From: Corbicula japonica
Taxonomy: Eukaryota; Mollusca; Bivalvia; Venerida; Cyrenidae
Direction: 5' to 3'
DNA: 64,000 bases
NCBI GenBank assembly: GCA_038501625.1
Contig: JAZAYU010000011.1
Span: 12,036,849-12,100,848, forward strand
Shown: piece by piece, positions 40,101-47,246 of the stretch
Layout: each line of letters begins with the position of its first letter
How positions within the stretch are numbered: position 1 is the stretch's first letter
The notes under the pieces: generated by a model
Told to the model about the DNA's origin: nothing
The model's database searches: none
The model's input: only the letters and a program-made list of their open reading frames with translations
Made by a program: the position numbers and the translations under genes

Positions 40101-43100
40101 TAATTTATCTGCACTATAGCTTGATTTGCGTTGCTTTAGTGTCCCTAGAAGTGTTACAAATCTCTTCGAGAGTTTGTTCTGACAGCTTTACAGATGTGTC
40201 ACTTATACAGTTTATGTAGAATGACCATCATCTGATCCTCAGAAACTTGGCAAGAACTTTCAGGGACATTAAAATTTTGAAAACATTGGATGTTTTGTTC
40301 CTCAGAGAGTTTAGTTCTGGAGTACCCTTGGCATCTTTTTTTTCGCGGCCTTTTTGCATTGTTTTTAATATTATACATTTTTAAATTTTCATCACTAGTT
40401 TTCGCGGGTCAGTATAAAAGCCGGTACTGTACATACCATTTTTGATTCATCCTTTGTTTTGTACGCAGTCAAACAATTATCGCAAAACATTTGTTCACGA
40501 AATAAAATAATTTCTGTTAATATTCAAACCATAAATTGACCATAACGTAAGTTATCTGGAAAATGAGCGCTGTGATCCATCTTCAACTTGCTGTAAGGTG
40601 AATACCGGTTTTTACCAGTACATACATTTTTAACGGAAAGTAGTTTTCACAGATCGTCGATTAAACGTAAACAAATGATTCGTGATATATTTGAAAAGGC
40701 TTGATTTTATAGTTTCTCGTTTAATCATTTTTAAAAACAAACGGGGTTTCGGTTCAAAAGGGGAATAAATTTACGAGATTGGGAATTTTTTTCTTGAAAT
40801 TGGAAAAAAATGGTCGCTATTTTGCATTGGGAACGGGGCCGAATATCGGCCCTGTGAGACAGGCTGAAAAAGCGCTGAACCTTGTTATCAGTGTCAAATA
40901 CTCTTTTAATAAAGAGATTTCTACTATTTTTGTTCAGTTTTTTTTTCTTTTTTAGCAGCAGCCTAGCTAATACTGAATAGGCATCTACCTCTACAACATA
41001 TCTATGCAGATTTTCTCAAATTCACACTACATTAACTTTTTTCAAAAGAGGCTTTATCACGCTTTTTTTCCATAAAATAGACACAAAAGGTCCTTTCCCC
41101 TAGCAGTGAACAAATCCCTGGTGTTGATTTTTTCCCCAATTCATCCTTTCCGTTTGTTAGTCTGTAGATAATGCAACAGGAAGCAGTTTGGTGAACTTTG
41201 ATGCCAGTAAATTAGATAAAGTCCTGTTTTGAATTATTAAAACAAAACTATATCTCACCCTTAAAAACTTTTAATACAATAGACTGGTGTAAAACAAAAA
41301 TTAAAACATTGGGTTGTATATGAGGAACTACTGTTTTCTCACCCTTATATTACTTCTTTCATACTGATATTGTAAATGAAATACATGAATACATTCTAAA
41401 GGTTACTAAATATTGGGGACACCTGCAGTTTACCAGTATGTAAAATTTGTTGTTGTCGCCCCATTACCCCGTTGGCATTTTAGTTCATACCGTATTTTCC
41501 CGCTTATAAGACGGGTTTTTTCCTTGGATAATAACCTTAACCTTTTCCCTGATAAGAGCGGCTTCTGCCGTGATTGCCTATTACTCGATAGAAGCAGTTT
41601 CGCCGAGATTATCTATTCCCTCATGGAAGCAATAATTGACGGGATGCGTAATCTCAATGGAAGCGGGTTTCGGCGGCTAACATTTTTACCTGCTTTAAAA
41701 TATCCAATTTCTGAAGAAAACAAGTCTTTAAAGTTTATTTTCGTAAAGATTGAACATTTGTGCGGGGTTTCCATGTGTAAAATCATGGTGTTGCTATTTA
41801 AAATGTTGACGTAAAATGCAACCAACCGAGATGGGTATAATTTCATAAAGGTCACGCAGTTTACGCATGTGACGTGTAGGAAAATTACTAGCAAGTACAG
41901 GAGATATTTTTATCAAGTTTGGTTGGAAACTGGGCCAGTCTGTTTTAAAAATAGAAAAATGTAAATTTAGCTCGTACAAGGTCACTAATTTATCACGTGA
42001 TCGATGGGGAAAAACAGTCATAAAACATACATGTTTGTTTTTTGTTGACGAGGGCTAGCCTGAAGCTACAATTGTAGACAGACCGCAATAAAATATTTCC
42101 GGTACCTGCAGAGTTGGATTGACCCAACAGATTATAAAAAAAAATCAGTTCAATTGATGTGTTTTATTGTTTTGACAGCTGGCACAGTATGGTGCTTAAT
42201 TGATTGCGTAATCAAGCTGATCATACCGCACACAGTCTTTGATGTCGGCCCAACAGTCTTTGATGTCGGCCTCCTGGTGGTGTGGCCTGGATATGGCTGG
42301 ATAATATTTGCATTTATTCTGTTTTTTGTCTGCTTTAGTCTCCTAATACAAAGAAGAATTATTATAAATTACTGGGTAGATAACCAACAAATTATCCAGC
42401 CATAACTGAACGCTCTTGCCTTTTTTTATGTTTTTGACATTATTTCAATAAAACTATTTTCTTTACAAAATAAATGTTAAAATTATCATGCATATATGTG
42501 TGAATATCATTTTCAGTGCTGAAATATATTATATTATGTTGTACATGTATTGATGAATAAATTATAGCTACAATTTGATAAAAATAAAATAAATATTATG
42601 TTATTGTTGTTTCCTTGCACAAAAATTGATGCTGTATCATCCAAAAAACCAACCAATAAAGGTTTCATTTTGCAAAATGATTTCCCTACAATAAACACAC
42701 CAACACCAAAATAGAAAAAAAGTATTATAACAATTTGTTTTAGTTTTATTATAATTATTGTAGCCTAACTTCCGGTAGAGTCACAATCACAAAATTTTAT
42801 ATAGTTAGGGATTATTCTAGCGCGGAATAGAAGGGCGCCCCGCCCTGCCCCTTTTAAGACCCGCCCTTTTGCCCGAACAAAGCTAGCAAACCGCGCCCTC
42901 CTGCCTTAATAATGCCCATCTATAATTGCAATCATAGATGTCAATCACTTCTTTAATGATCGTAATGCCCCGATCTGACACCTTTTTCAATCCTGGCTAA
43001 CACTGCTTTAAATGATCGTACCGCGCAATTTCCGCTAACTGATTGCATCCAGCGTACATGTAGCGCGATAAAACTGATTGAGAATAAACAAGTGAATAAA

Positions 43101-46100
43101 CAAGACTGATTGATGACAGCTTTGACCATAACTCGAAAATTGTATCACGGTAAAATGAATGACGTTAATCTAAATTTGCAACAAGGGTTGTAAACAGCGT
43201 CCCTTGATACATGTATATGTCGGCTTTCTTCTTTGATCTGTGTCCCGTGCAACCGACAAATAAAACAAAAACCGTACGCGTTATTATTGAATCTTAAGTT
43301 ATGTGCTTGTATTTGAGGTAACATTAATGAAGACACATAGGTATAATAGGGATAAACTTTTATGTCGCCGTCAGTAATACTAGGAATCTAGAACATCAAC
43401 GTCTTAATATTTCTGATAATACGAATTCTTCTTGCGGGGTTTACAAATTGTTGCGCAAAGCGTAAATACCGACGACCGAACTTTGAATAATAATTCTGCA
43501 ATTATTTTCAACTGAATTATAGTTTAAAATGCGAAAGAAATTGCAATTTTGGTAAAAGCTTTATCATAACTTTTTGAACAGTCAAGAAATCGCATCCGAA
43601 TCGTAACACGAAGTTCACGGACGTCGCTCCGTTTTTGCCGATTTATTTTAACAAGTTGCGTTTAAAATTAATAGGAGAGATTGCTTTTTATGGAATGAAG
43701 ATTTTTTTATCGAGTAATAGGATAAGCAAAGCTATAATTTGCCGAAAAAGAAATATATTCCACGTTTAGTAATGAAAACTGGTGGATTTGCCTACATTCT
43801 GCTTTTGATTTTGTCCGCTAAAATAACACAATTTAAAACTCAATTCAACAGTCACAAATGTTCTAAAATATTATGATCACATATTTCTATCAATGCAATT
43901 AATTTACTGGCGAAAAACTTTATCAACACACCGAAAATCTATAGTTGGGGTAAGTGTACATGATTTCGGATAGTCCGAATTTCGGATACGAATTTTAAAC
44001 ACTTTTTAAATCTAAAATTAATTAAATAACCCGAATGATAAGTTTTATGTATCTGCAAGACAGCTAATGATGAATCAGTTTAAACATATAGAATTAAATG
44101 AAGAAATATAAAACTGTTTCCGTGTCAATTAACCATTCCAGTTTTGATACCCAAATTCCAGTTTGATATCACATGTATGCAGTTCTAGCAGGTTTTCACT
44201 ATTTTAAGTTAGCACTTTTTACTGGCTAGATCCCTTAAAAAATAAAGGATTAAGCTCATGGCATTATGCATCACTAACTATTGTTTGTGATTTTTATCTA
44301 TAAAAAGTTAAATAAGTGACAACAATACAATTTGAAGCATCAAGTAATAATCTAAGGAAAAGCATGCACATAACTTGTACATTAACAATTTTAAGCATTT
44401 GTTTTCTAAACAAAATCACGTTGGCGAAATATGCCCTGCCTGTGAGCAGTCAGCACCCTGCCCGTTTTTGTGCCACCCTGCCCCTTTTTGAGGTCTAGAA
44501 TAATCCCTAATAGTTATATTGTTTACAGCTCCTATAGCTATTTTGGTAAAAGTGAAAAAAAATTGAACTGGTATCATTAGAAAGATTATTTATTTATCTA
44601 CAAATTTTACATTTACAAAAACAGTGTCAAAACAATATTTAAATCATTTTCTCCAAGTTAAAACACCAGTTTCCCTGTAAATTTTGAAAAATAAACACAA
44701 ACTTTACCAAGTATCATTTTTGGTAATGCATGTAGCAATATTAGTATAAAGCCCACAAATAAAAAAAAAGTACCATTGAAAAGAGAATTTAATTGTCTAC
44801 AAACTTTACATTTTCACAAAAATGATTAAAACACAACTTGATACATTAAATTTAAGTTGAAATACATAGGTATCAAATTTGGCCATATTTTCCAATATTT
44901 TAAAAAACCATATATGGGAATGGAGTAGTTATGCCTTATCAGTCAGTATTGATTATTGGTTATATAACTGGCTAGTGTGCTATGGAGATAAAGCAGTATT
45001 GTCTATGGAACTGTATCAGGGAAAAGGTTAAGAGTAGGGGACCCGTCTTATAAGCACGATCTACAAGAAAACCTCATTTTTTTGACATTTTTTTTAAGTT
45101 TCTTATAGAAACATACGATTTTTTAAATCTTGCCATTATCTATCGGTAATTTTTCGGTAATTAATTTTCGACGAGCATTTTTAATATAAGTGTGGCCAGT
45201 TTTTTTCTTGGGTTAGTAATAAAAAATTTATAAATCTTTTTCATATTGAAGATATAATTTGGAAATTATTATGGACAGCAATCGATGTTAATATAATCAA
45301 TGTTTGTTGTAAGGACTATTATTTATTATGATATATAAGCATAGTTCACTCCAGAGTAATAATGCTAATTGAATATTTTAGCCAGTTGGCATAATAATTT
45401 CAATTGTTATAATCTCAAATTTTCCCAGTGCTTTTCAGTTTGAAGAAAATTCTCACAGCCTTTATAATCACCTAATGCTGTGTTGTTTGAATCTGTCACC
45501 AGGTATTGTTAATTGATTAACAGACATTGCTGTTAACACCTCTTGCAAACTCGATAATTCAGATTATTTGACATAAACTCTGCATGAATTGACATGACAG
45601 GATACAGTTTGTTTGCCCCGAGGCTTGATTGTTCTCGCTATTCGCCTTTGACAAAGTTTAATTGAATTTAACATCCGCACAATAGATAAATATTCGAGTG
45701 TCAAAAGCTTGCATACGGGCAAAGACTGAAATTAACAGTTAAATGCGCAGTGGTGACACACAATCATCAATAATCTTAGAGGTATCACGATAGAGAAAGA
45801 TCTATAAAAAAAACTTTTAAGGATGTGTTCCAATGAATGAGCGTTAAAGATATCAAGTTTACCAAATAAATTGCCGATTTTTTTTGCGAGATTAACACCT
45901 ATTAGAATATGTATCAATGACCGAGCTTACACTTGCCGAAAACATTGCCGATTGTTCGCAGATTTTTTTTGAGAAATTCACAGTAATTAGGATATGTTAA
46001 TGAATGAGCTTCGAAAGTATTAATCTTACCGAAAAAATTGCCGATTTTTTCGCTGAAATTTTTCGGAATTCACACTTATTAGGAAATATTCCAATGACGG

Positions 46101-47081
46101 AGCTTCAAAAATCTTAAATTTACCGAGAAAAATTGCCGATTTTTCGCCGATTTTTTTTGCGAAATTCACACTTATTAGGATGTGTTCCAATTACGGAGCC
46201 TCGGATATCTTAAATTTACCGAAAAAGTTACCGATTTTTCGCCGATTTTCTTTGCTAAATTCACACTTATTAGAATATGTTCCAGTTAAGGAGCTTCGAA
46301 AATGTTACATTTGCCAAAATTTCGCCGATTTTTTTGTTGCAAAATTAAAAAATTTCGGGTCCGAACTCACTGAAATTTCACCCCGTCTTATAAACGGGTC
46401 TATACAAAAAACTCAGATTTTTGCGGCAAAGTAGGGGTCCCGTCTTATAAGCAGATCGTCTTATAAGAGGGAAAATACGGTATATTTGTTGAAAAGTTAG
46501 TTCAGAATATACTGGTTAATGGGGGCTGCTGCCCCCGCTTGAATTAAATTATTAATCTGTAGTTATAACGCAAGCTCTAGTAACTGCATTCTAGCCAAAT
46601 ATTGTATGTCACCAATGAAACCCTGTTACAAAGACCACCTCTGGGACTTGTAAATGGATTGGTCTTAATTCTCATGGTAGAAAATAGTGAACACTATCCT
46701 AAAAGGACATTGAAATAGTGGTGTAATTATATGGTTGGTCTTAATTTAGGGGTTGTCTTTATAATGGGTTTAACAGTAATATTGTATTCAACTTTTCCTT
46801 AGTTCATATCGGGCATAGGACCATGCGGGCAACAGTAGACAGTGTTGTGTGTGGAGAAGCTGACAACACCAGATTGCTCTAAACTTCTTGTAAACAGTAA
46901 CTCTCTTACAAAAGCCACTTATAATGCGTAGCAAGTAAACAATCAAGCGTCTTAAAATTGAAACGAACAAAGATTTGGTAAAAATTCTAAGGAACAGTTC
47001 AGATTTCATGTTTTTTCTAACCTTTCTTCCTTCCTTCCTAGCATAAGGAACTTTTTGGGAGTGGGAACTTGGTCGATCCAT
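10088..47081 (-). CDS. NUP153: NUP153-like nucleoporin gene, 22 coding exons (overall span)
   Basis: This is a nuclear pore basket nucleoporin, which in other animals anchors the basket, binds Ran and transport receptors, and takes part in import and export. I joined 22 exons by hand. Every junction is GT-AG and every phase matches, giving 4,959 bases: 1,652 residues plus a TGA stop (human protein about 1,475). Order: N-terminal targeting region (about residues 1-64), conserved YPGKTTFGG and VTSSTAKRIL blocks (about 300-355), six W-x-C-x2-C-x10-C-x2-C zinc fingers (about 640-935), FG/FxFG repeats (about 945-1630) and the basic tail GDGRKIKKAVRKIRR. The motif order and tail match vertebrate NUP153 as I remember it. 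Introns are inflated by transposons. Exon boundaries are my own prediction; an extra alternative exon may lie in intron 19. Confidence 0.93.
10227..10452 (+). repeat. 29 bp minisatellite in last NUP153 intron
   Basis: About eight head-to-tail copies of TATGTGAATTCAGATAACC + TTTACATTWA. Copies differ only at the last positions, so the array is young or homogenised. It lies in the intron between exons 21 and 22. Confidence 0.9.
10872..10999 (-). CDS. NUP153: NUP153 coding exon 21
   Basis: 128 bases, phase 0 in and phase 2 out. Codes AGFNFSNTPAG, SNFNFSAQ and AFSFS, parallel to the vertebrate FNFTNNSPSG and GGFPFNQ segment just before the end. Confidence 0.92.
11131..12521 (+). mobile_element. 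Composite element with 170 bp tandem repeats (AACAAGAGCTATCACTGA family), copy 1
   Basis: Starts AACAAGAGCTATCACTGAAG with a small palindrome (ATCACTGAAGGTGAT) and ATACCCCC. About seven to eight tandem units follow (TCTAAGTATTCGGTAAACAG ... GCTTAGAAAACTGCGACGG). Then comes a GGACGGACGCAC microsatellite (12437-12475) and a 3-prime hairpin ACCCCCCTCTTCTTCGAAGTGGGGGT. The long minus-strand open frames here come from the tandem units and are not genes. It is in NUP153 intron 20. Confidence 0.85.
12979..13049 (-). CDS. NUP153: NUP153 coding exon 20
   Basis: 71 bases, phase 1 in and phase 0 out. Codes FNNSSQPSAAPTQTNSLFQFGAK, resembling the vertebrate SSSAFQFG stretch near the C-terminus. Acceptor GTATATTTCAG; donor GTATTT. 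Confidence 0.88.
13647..18200 (-). CDS. Giant FG-repeat/LC8-motif block, probable alternative NUP153 cassette exon
   Basis: An uninterrupted frame runs from an acceptor (TTTTCTCTAG, exon edge 18200) on past 13647. A good donor core (GTGAGT) at 13641-13646 would close an exon of 4,554 bases, exactly 1,518 codons, phase 1 at both ends. It would therefore fit between NUP153 exons 19 and 20 without a frameshift. In order: VQTD/TQVD motif array, Cys-rich stretch, Ser/Thr-rich linker, 18 tandem FG repeats of 25 residues, more VFSF/FG linkers, basic GRRILKKKNNIKKRRS and a Ser/Asp run. The frame itself stays open to 13201, but the last 100 residues look non-coding. It might instead be a nested gene or an alternative 3-prime end. 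The strand, phase and FG content favour NUP153; the donor has A, not G, at -1. Confidence 0.7.
15112..16460 (-). repeat. 18 tandem 75 bp units coding 25-residue FG repeats
   Basis: Each unit codes a variant of SSLFVFGGSRPQMDTNV followed by TSTIASTN. I count 18 units, the first (near 16460) one codon short and the last degenerate after MDTNV. Units differ by a few bases, and some share diagnostic variants (KPSLFVFG, PQIK-NV), which implies local duplication and conversion. VF-FG is the phenylalanine-glycine motif of FG nucleoporins; the Arg/Lys and Asp between motifs are unusual for NUP153 linkers. Confidence 0.85.
17281..17886 (-). other. Tandem TQVD/TQTD (LC8-type) motif array inside the giant block
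   Basis: A repeat of about 19 residues carries KKTQLD, EATQVD, KRTQVD, KETQGG and KGTQVD, with decayed forms KKETSV and KATSVE between them. GIQTD and DTQTD follow, and SVQTD sits upstream near 18135-18150. LC8 dynein light chains bind short motifs anchored on TQT, TQV or IQV/IQT. Spacing is 18-19 residues in the first six units. Motifs are directly visible; LC8 binding is inference. Confidence 0.6.
18261..19485 (+). mobile_element. Composite element, TTATCACTGAAAGTGATT family
   Basis: Starts ACTAGAATTATCACTGAAAG, then AATACCCCCA. Internal degenerate units of about 140-170 bp each contain TTTTTAGTAACAGTGACCTTGAC. A CCGACCGACCGACAGACC microsatellite (19406-19436) and a terminal hairpin ATACCCCCTCAAACTTCGTTTGTGGGGGTAT follow. 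Related in ends, not in internal units, to the element at 11131-12521. It lies just upstream of the giant FG block. Confidence 0.8.
19656..22455 (+). mobile_element. Composite element AACAAGAGCTATCACTGA family, copy 2, rearranged
   Basis: Nearly identical to 11131-12521 over its first 700 bases, so both derive from a recent common source. It is interrupted by a pogo-like element (20390-21325) and carries an inverted fragment (21557-21966) of the same family starting with its own terminal hairpin and GTCCGTCCGTGCG tract. It ends about 14 bases before the exon 19 donor. Confidence 0.82.
20390..21325. mobile_element. Pogo/Tigger-like non-autonomous DNA transposon (copy 2)
   Basis: Termini CAGTAGAATCC and GGATTCTACTG extend to TTATTTGAATAG on both arms, with a TA duplication. 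The empty site CATGTTATAGTTGCTTAG is intact in the related copy near 11858. Length 936 bp; no transposase frame. AT-rich interior. Confidence 0.88.
22470..22788 (-). CDS. NUP153: NUP153 coding exon 19, FG repeats
   Basis: 319 bases, phase 0 in and phase 1 out. Motifs LFKFGAQ, TVFGAG, PAFGSG, PAFGAT and PVFGG. The donor (GTAATTG) begins only about 14 bases from the end of a transposable element at 22455. The phase-1 end fits both exon 20 and the large alternative block at 18200. Confidence 0.93.
22789..23332. other. NUP153 intron 18
   Basis: Intron of 544 bases between exons 19 and 18. No repeats or open frames of note; acceptor ATTTTCAG. Confidence 0.8.
23333..23700 (-). CDS. NUP153: NUP153 coding exon 18, FG repeats
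   Basis: 368 bases, phase 1 in and phase 0 out. Repeats LFAFGQK, VFNFGQQ, SVFGQ, PFMFGQQ, LFQFGQ and PFSFGAN in a Ser/Thr/Ala background typical of FG nucleoporin tails. Confidence 0.94.
23838..23885 (+). mobile_element. Truncated GTGTTCAGTTGAACAC-family element
   Basis: About 48 bases, ACAAGATGGGTGTTCAGTTG then AACACTTGTG, matching the 5-prime end of the element at 38795-39499. Only the 5-prime palindrome remains, within NUP153 intron 17. Confidence 0.6.
23993..24091 (-). CDS. NUP153: NUP153 coding exon 17
   Basis: 99 bases, phase 1 at both ends. Codes MKKQAPFSFGQNSS and APFQFGTNN, two FxFG motifs. The intron upstream holds the hAT-like element at 24406-25573. Confidence 0.9.
24406..25573. 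mobile_element. hAT-like non-autonomous transposon
   Basis: Inverted termini CAGGGTTCTCCCCAG and CTGGGGAGAACCCTG, flanked by AATCAAT (24399-24405 and 25574-25580). If one adjacent G is shared, the duplication reads as the 8 bp GAATCAAT expected for hAT. 1,168 bp, subterminal palindrome GCGTAGCGGGAGCGCTACGC, no transposase. It lies in NUP153 intron 16. Confidence 0.8.
25685..25828 (-). CDS. NUP153: NUP153 coding exon 16
   Basis: 144 bases, phase 1 at both ends. Includes GGFNFGQKPE and a basic TSPKRGRDE end. Donor GTAGGTAT; acceptor TATTTTTTAG. Confidence 0.9.
26433..27371 (-). CDS. NUP153: NUP153 coding exon 15, FxFG repeats
   Basis: 939 bases, the largest canonical exon, phase 1 at both ends. 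About ten GFKFG/GFQFG/GFNFV motifs separated by Ser/Thr/Lys linkers (such as SSAGGFKIG). This is the FG-type barrier and transport-receptor docking region. FKFG-rich repeats also follow the fingers directly in vertebrate NUP153. Confidence 0.95.
28001..28279 (-). CDS. NUP153: NUP153 coding exon 14, zinc fingers 5-6
   Basis: 279 bases, phase 1 at both ends. Fingers GTWECEVCLVQNKLESNSC and GDWTCDTCLVNNKETAVNC, each followed by xxC. The FAKLKPSAGTWEC lead resembles the vertebrate GDKFKPVIGTWDC lead. Brings the total to six fingers. Confidence 0.96.
28950..29072 (-). CDS. NUP153: NUP153 coding exon 13, zinc finger 4
   Basis: 123 bases, phase 1 at both ends. A single finger, GNWICSSCLIQNKKDDLTC then GAC, keeps all four cysteines and the Trp. 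A symmetric phase makes this finger skippable without a frameshift. Confidence 0.95.
29582..30142 (-). CDS. NUP153: NUP153 coding exon 12, zinc fingers 1-3
   Basis: 561 bases, phase 1 at both ends. Three RanBP2-type fingers: GWTCSVCLVNNKEEVGKC, GWNCGVCLVNNQDNVDKC and GWSCEVCLVNNKDGVEKC, each followed by xxC and a Lys-Pro end. Known fingers of this type in NUP153 bind Ran. The lead-in SEPTERGFQ...GSVMDILGG matches the vertebrate EILKEGSVLDILKS linker. Confidence 0.96.
30438..30624 (-). CDS. NUP153: NUP153 coding exon 11
   Basis: 187 bases, phase 0 in and phase 1 out. Codes GFQFSSPIHVGQK... to a Pro/Lys-rich end (PKPKPKING), including LFGLAPP and FNFST. It lies directly before the zinc-finger exons, as in vertebrate genes. 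Confidence 0.9.
30625..32131. other. NUP153 intron 10
   Basis: About 1.5 kb between exons 11 and 10, more than half of it the pogo-like element at 31100-31902. No other feature. Confidence 0.75.
31100..31902. mobile_element. Pogo/Tigger-like non-autonomous DNA transposon (copy 3)
   Basis: Termini CAGTGGGGCTCCGCTATAT and complementary ATATAGCAGAGCCCCACTG, with TA on both sides. The next subterminal bases (CGCG, AACGCGGTCGACC) are also typical of Tigger elements. 803 bp, no intact frame. A different family from copies 1 and 2. Confidence 0.88.
32132..32398 (-). CDS. NUP153: NUP153 coding exon 10
   Basis: 267 bases, phase 0 at both ends. LPVTSMPKFNF and GLKFSFSSPI match vertebrate LPITSSSLPTFNF and FKFSSPI. 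These are the first scattered FxF-type motifs before the zinc fingers. The donor ACA|GTATGT lacks the usual G at -1. Confidence 0.88.
32911..33060 (-). CDS. NUP153: NUP153 coding exon 9
   Basis: 150 bases, phase 0 at both ends. The GKMRRDK and LEEDDT segments parallel the vertebrate GKMRRE...LEEEE region. Donor GTAAGTAAA; acceptor GTTCACAG. Confidence 0.9.
33411..35243 (+). mobile_element. Composite element with 155 bp tandem repeats (GAGGGCCATGATGGCCC family)
   Basis: Starts ACAAGAGGGCCATGATGG then CGCTCACCTGAG, and ends CTCAGGTGAGCCAAAAAAC. Inside are about ten copies of a unit of roughly 155 bp containing GACCCCTGGGGCGGGGCC and CTAAGCTCTAGGCTTTGTGG. A GACGGACGCACGCACGCAC microsatellite lies near the end (35156-35180). 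It sits in the intron between exons 9 and 8. Units are highly similar, suggesting recent expansion. Confidence 0.85.
35422..35610 (-). CDS. NUP153: NUP153 coding exon 8
   Basis: 189 bases, phase 0 at both ends. It begins DAKRIP, identical to the vertebrate motif directly after the VTSSTA block. The rest is Ser/Pro/Arg-rich and probably disordered. Its donor lies about 180 bases from the end of the composite repeat at 33411-35243. Confidence 0.92.
36057..36182 (-). CDS. NUP153: NUP153 coding exon 7, VTSSTAKRIL motif
   Basis: 126 bases, phase 0 at both ends. Carries VPVKAFMKAK and VTSSTAKRILEALDRMPTPL, matching the vertebrate APVRRQMKAK and VTSSTARRILQSLEKMSSPL blocks of the RNA-binding/pore-targeting region. 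Confidence 0.95.
37066..37203 (-). CDS. NUP153: NUP153 coding exon 6, YPGKTTFGG motif
   Basis: 138 bases, phase 0 at both ends. Contains SSFYPGKTTFGG, a diagnostic NUP153 signature (vertebrate form FYPGKTTYGG), in the pore-association region. Donor GTAAGA; acceptor TTGCTTTACAG. Confidence 0.95.
37473..37600 (-). CDS. NUP153: NUP153 coding exon 5
   Basis: 128 bases, phase 1 in and phase 0 out. The end NRPAFNTSLFGSPLN matches the vertebrate KPAFNLSAFG block just before the YPGKTT motif. Donor GTAAGTATT; acceptor TTTTTATTTCAG. Confidence 0.9.
37818..37994 (-). CDS. NUP153: NUP153 coding exon 4
   Basis: 177 bases, phase 1 at both ends. Ser/Arg-rich start (SQRSDGSRSTSG) and basic Lys/Arg end (QQAAKRQR), possibly a nuclear localisation signal. 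Donor GTAAGT; acceptor TTTCTGCAG. The phase-1 T joins TA of exon 5 to make Leu. Confidence 0.86.
38288..38591 (-). CDS. NUP153: NUP153 coding exon 3
   Basis: 304 bases, phase 0 in and phase 1 out (CAAG|GTGAGT). Codes a Pro/Gly/Gln-rich, probably disordered segment (NSGQATPPVPVSG... to ...DSMMAQ). Low conservation is expected for this part of NUP153; the case rests on open frame, strong splice sites and phase match with both neighbours. Confidence 0.85.
38795..39499 (+). mobile_element. Composite element, GTGTTCAGTTGAACAC family
   Basis: Starts TAGATGGGTGTTCAGTTGAA (palindromic), then TGTGCCGCCCTCTGG. Contains degenerate units of about 140 bp (AGTACAAAAAGGGGCATAAC, GTTATAGCCAACGTTAAG). Two GACGGACGGAC tracts follow, with a terminal hairpin ATCGCCATTTCTTCGAAAGG and GGCGACACAAAAAG. 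The 5-prime CCGCCCT and 3-prime AGGGCG are complementary. In NUP153 intron 2. Confidence 0.8.
39646..39777 (-). CDS. NUP153: NUP153 coding exon 2, amphipathic N-terminal region
   Basis: Codes 44 residues in phase 0 at both ends. The stretch MKDSMRDMLSPSWLSDLV aligns with the vertebrate NUP153 helix followed by a P-x-W-L motif, a region linked to inner nuclear membrane and pore targeting. Donor GTATGT; acceptor CATTTTTCAG. A 7.2 kb intron containing hAT-like and 5 kb TA-flanked elements separates it from exon 1. Confidence 0.9.
39976..40877. mobile_element. hAT-like non-autonomous transposon (diverged)
   Basis: Termini CAGGGCTTTTTCAGG and CTGAAAAAGCGCTG are imperfect inverted repeats, flanked by AACCT on both sides (39971-39975, 40878-40882). 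902 bp. The longer duplication expected for hAT is only partly kept, so the family call is tentative. In NUP153 intron 1. Confidence 0.6.
42805..44510. mobile_element. Nested 1.7 kb element with TTAGGGATTATTCTAG termini
   Basis: A 16-base perfect inverted pair, TTAGGGATTATTCTAG (42805-42820) and CTAGAATAATCCCTAA (44495-44510). Both ends continue into GCCCTGCCCC-like C-rich sequence. Flanks share TAG, so the duplication is unclear. It lies inside the 5 kb TA-flanked element. No transposase; superfamily not assigned. Confidence 0.7.
45830..46330 (+). repeat. Degenerate tandem repeat, about 105 bp unit
   Basis: Four to five units, each with TTCACACTTATTAGGATRTG, AATGAnngAGCTTCGAAA and ACCGAAAAAATTGCCGATTT. 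Units vary in length. Part of the 5 kb element. Confidence 0.7.
47022..47081 (-). CDS. NUP153: NUP153 coding exon 1 (start codon)
   Basis: Codes 20 residues starting MDRPSSHSQK, and ends phase 0 at AAAG|GTTAGA. The basic, tyrosine-containing stretch before the exon 2 helix resembles the N-terminus of vertebrate NUP153. The ATG at 47079-47081 is the first in frame after a promoter-like region. The donor is weaker than the others in the gene, so this exon is less certain than the rest. Confidence 0.72.
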
Positions 47082-47196
47082 TTTCCCACTTCCCTATGGC
47101 TAGTTTTATTGGACTGTCTTCAACTAAATCGATCTATTTATCCTTAATTTTACAAAAGTATCTCAATATTTCGCACATGTAGACTTTCCACTGAAT

Positions 47197-47246
47197 AAGA
47201 TGGCGGCAAGTCTGTTGTTCTTTGATTGGTCTACTTTTACCACGTG
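47197..47246 (-). promoter_or_regulatory. NUP153 proximal promoter motifs
   Basis: Read on the minus strand toward the gene: an E-box CACGTG (47241-47246), a CCAAT box (47225-47229) and GCCGCCATCTT (47197-47207), the YY1-type element common at housekeeping transcription starts. They lie about 115-165 bases upstream of the NUP153 start codon. The motifs are seen; binding and the exact start site are inferred. Confidence 0.5.

Larger units (their letters stand above)
41490..46480. mobile_element. 5 kb TA-flanked inverted-repeat element
   Basis: Termini CCGTATTTTCCCGCTTATAA and TTATAAGAGGGAAAATACGG, followed inside by AAGACG on both arms, with TA on each side. A second internal inverted pair (CTTAACCTTTTCCCTGATA near 41537 and its complement near 45013) suggests a composite or foldback. 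No transposase is visible. The right third holds tandem units around AAATTGCCGATTTTTTCGC (about 45830-46330). It lies in NUP153 intron 1. Confidence 0.75.

Noticed and set aside
42154..42405. 83-residue hydrophobic plus-strand frame inside the 5 kb element
   Set aside because: No transposase motif, T-rich composition explains the hydrophobicity; not supported as a gene.
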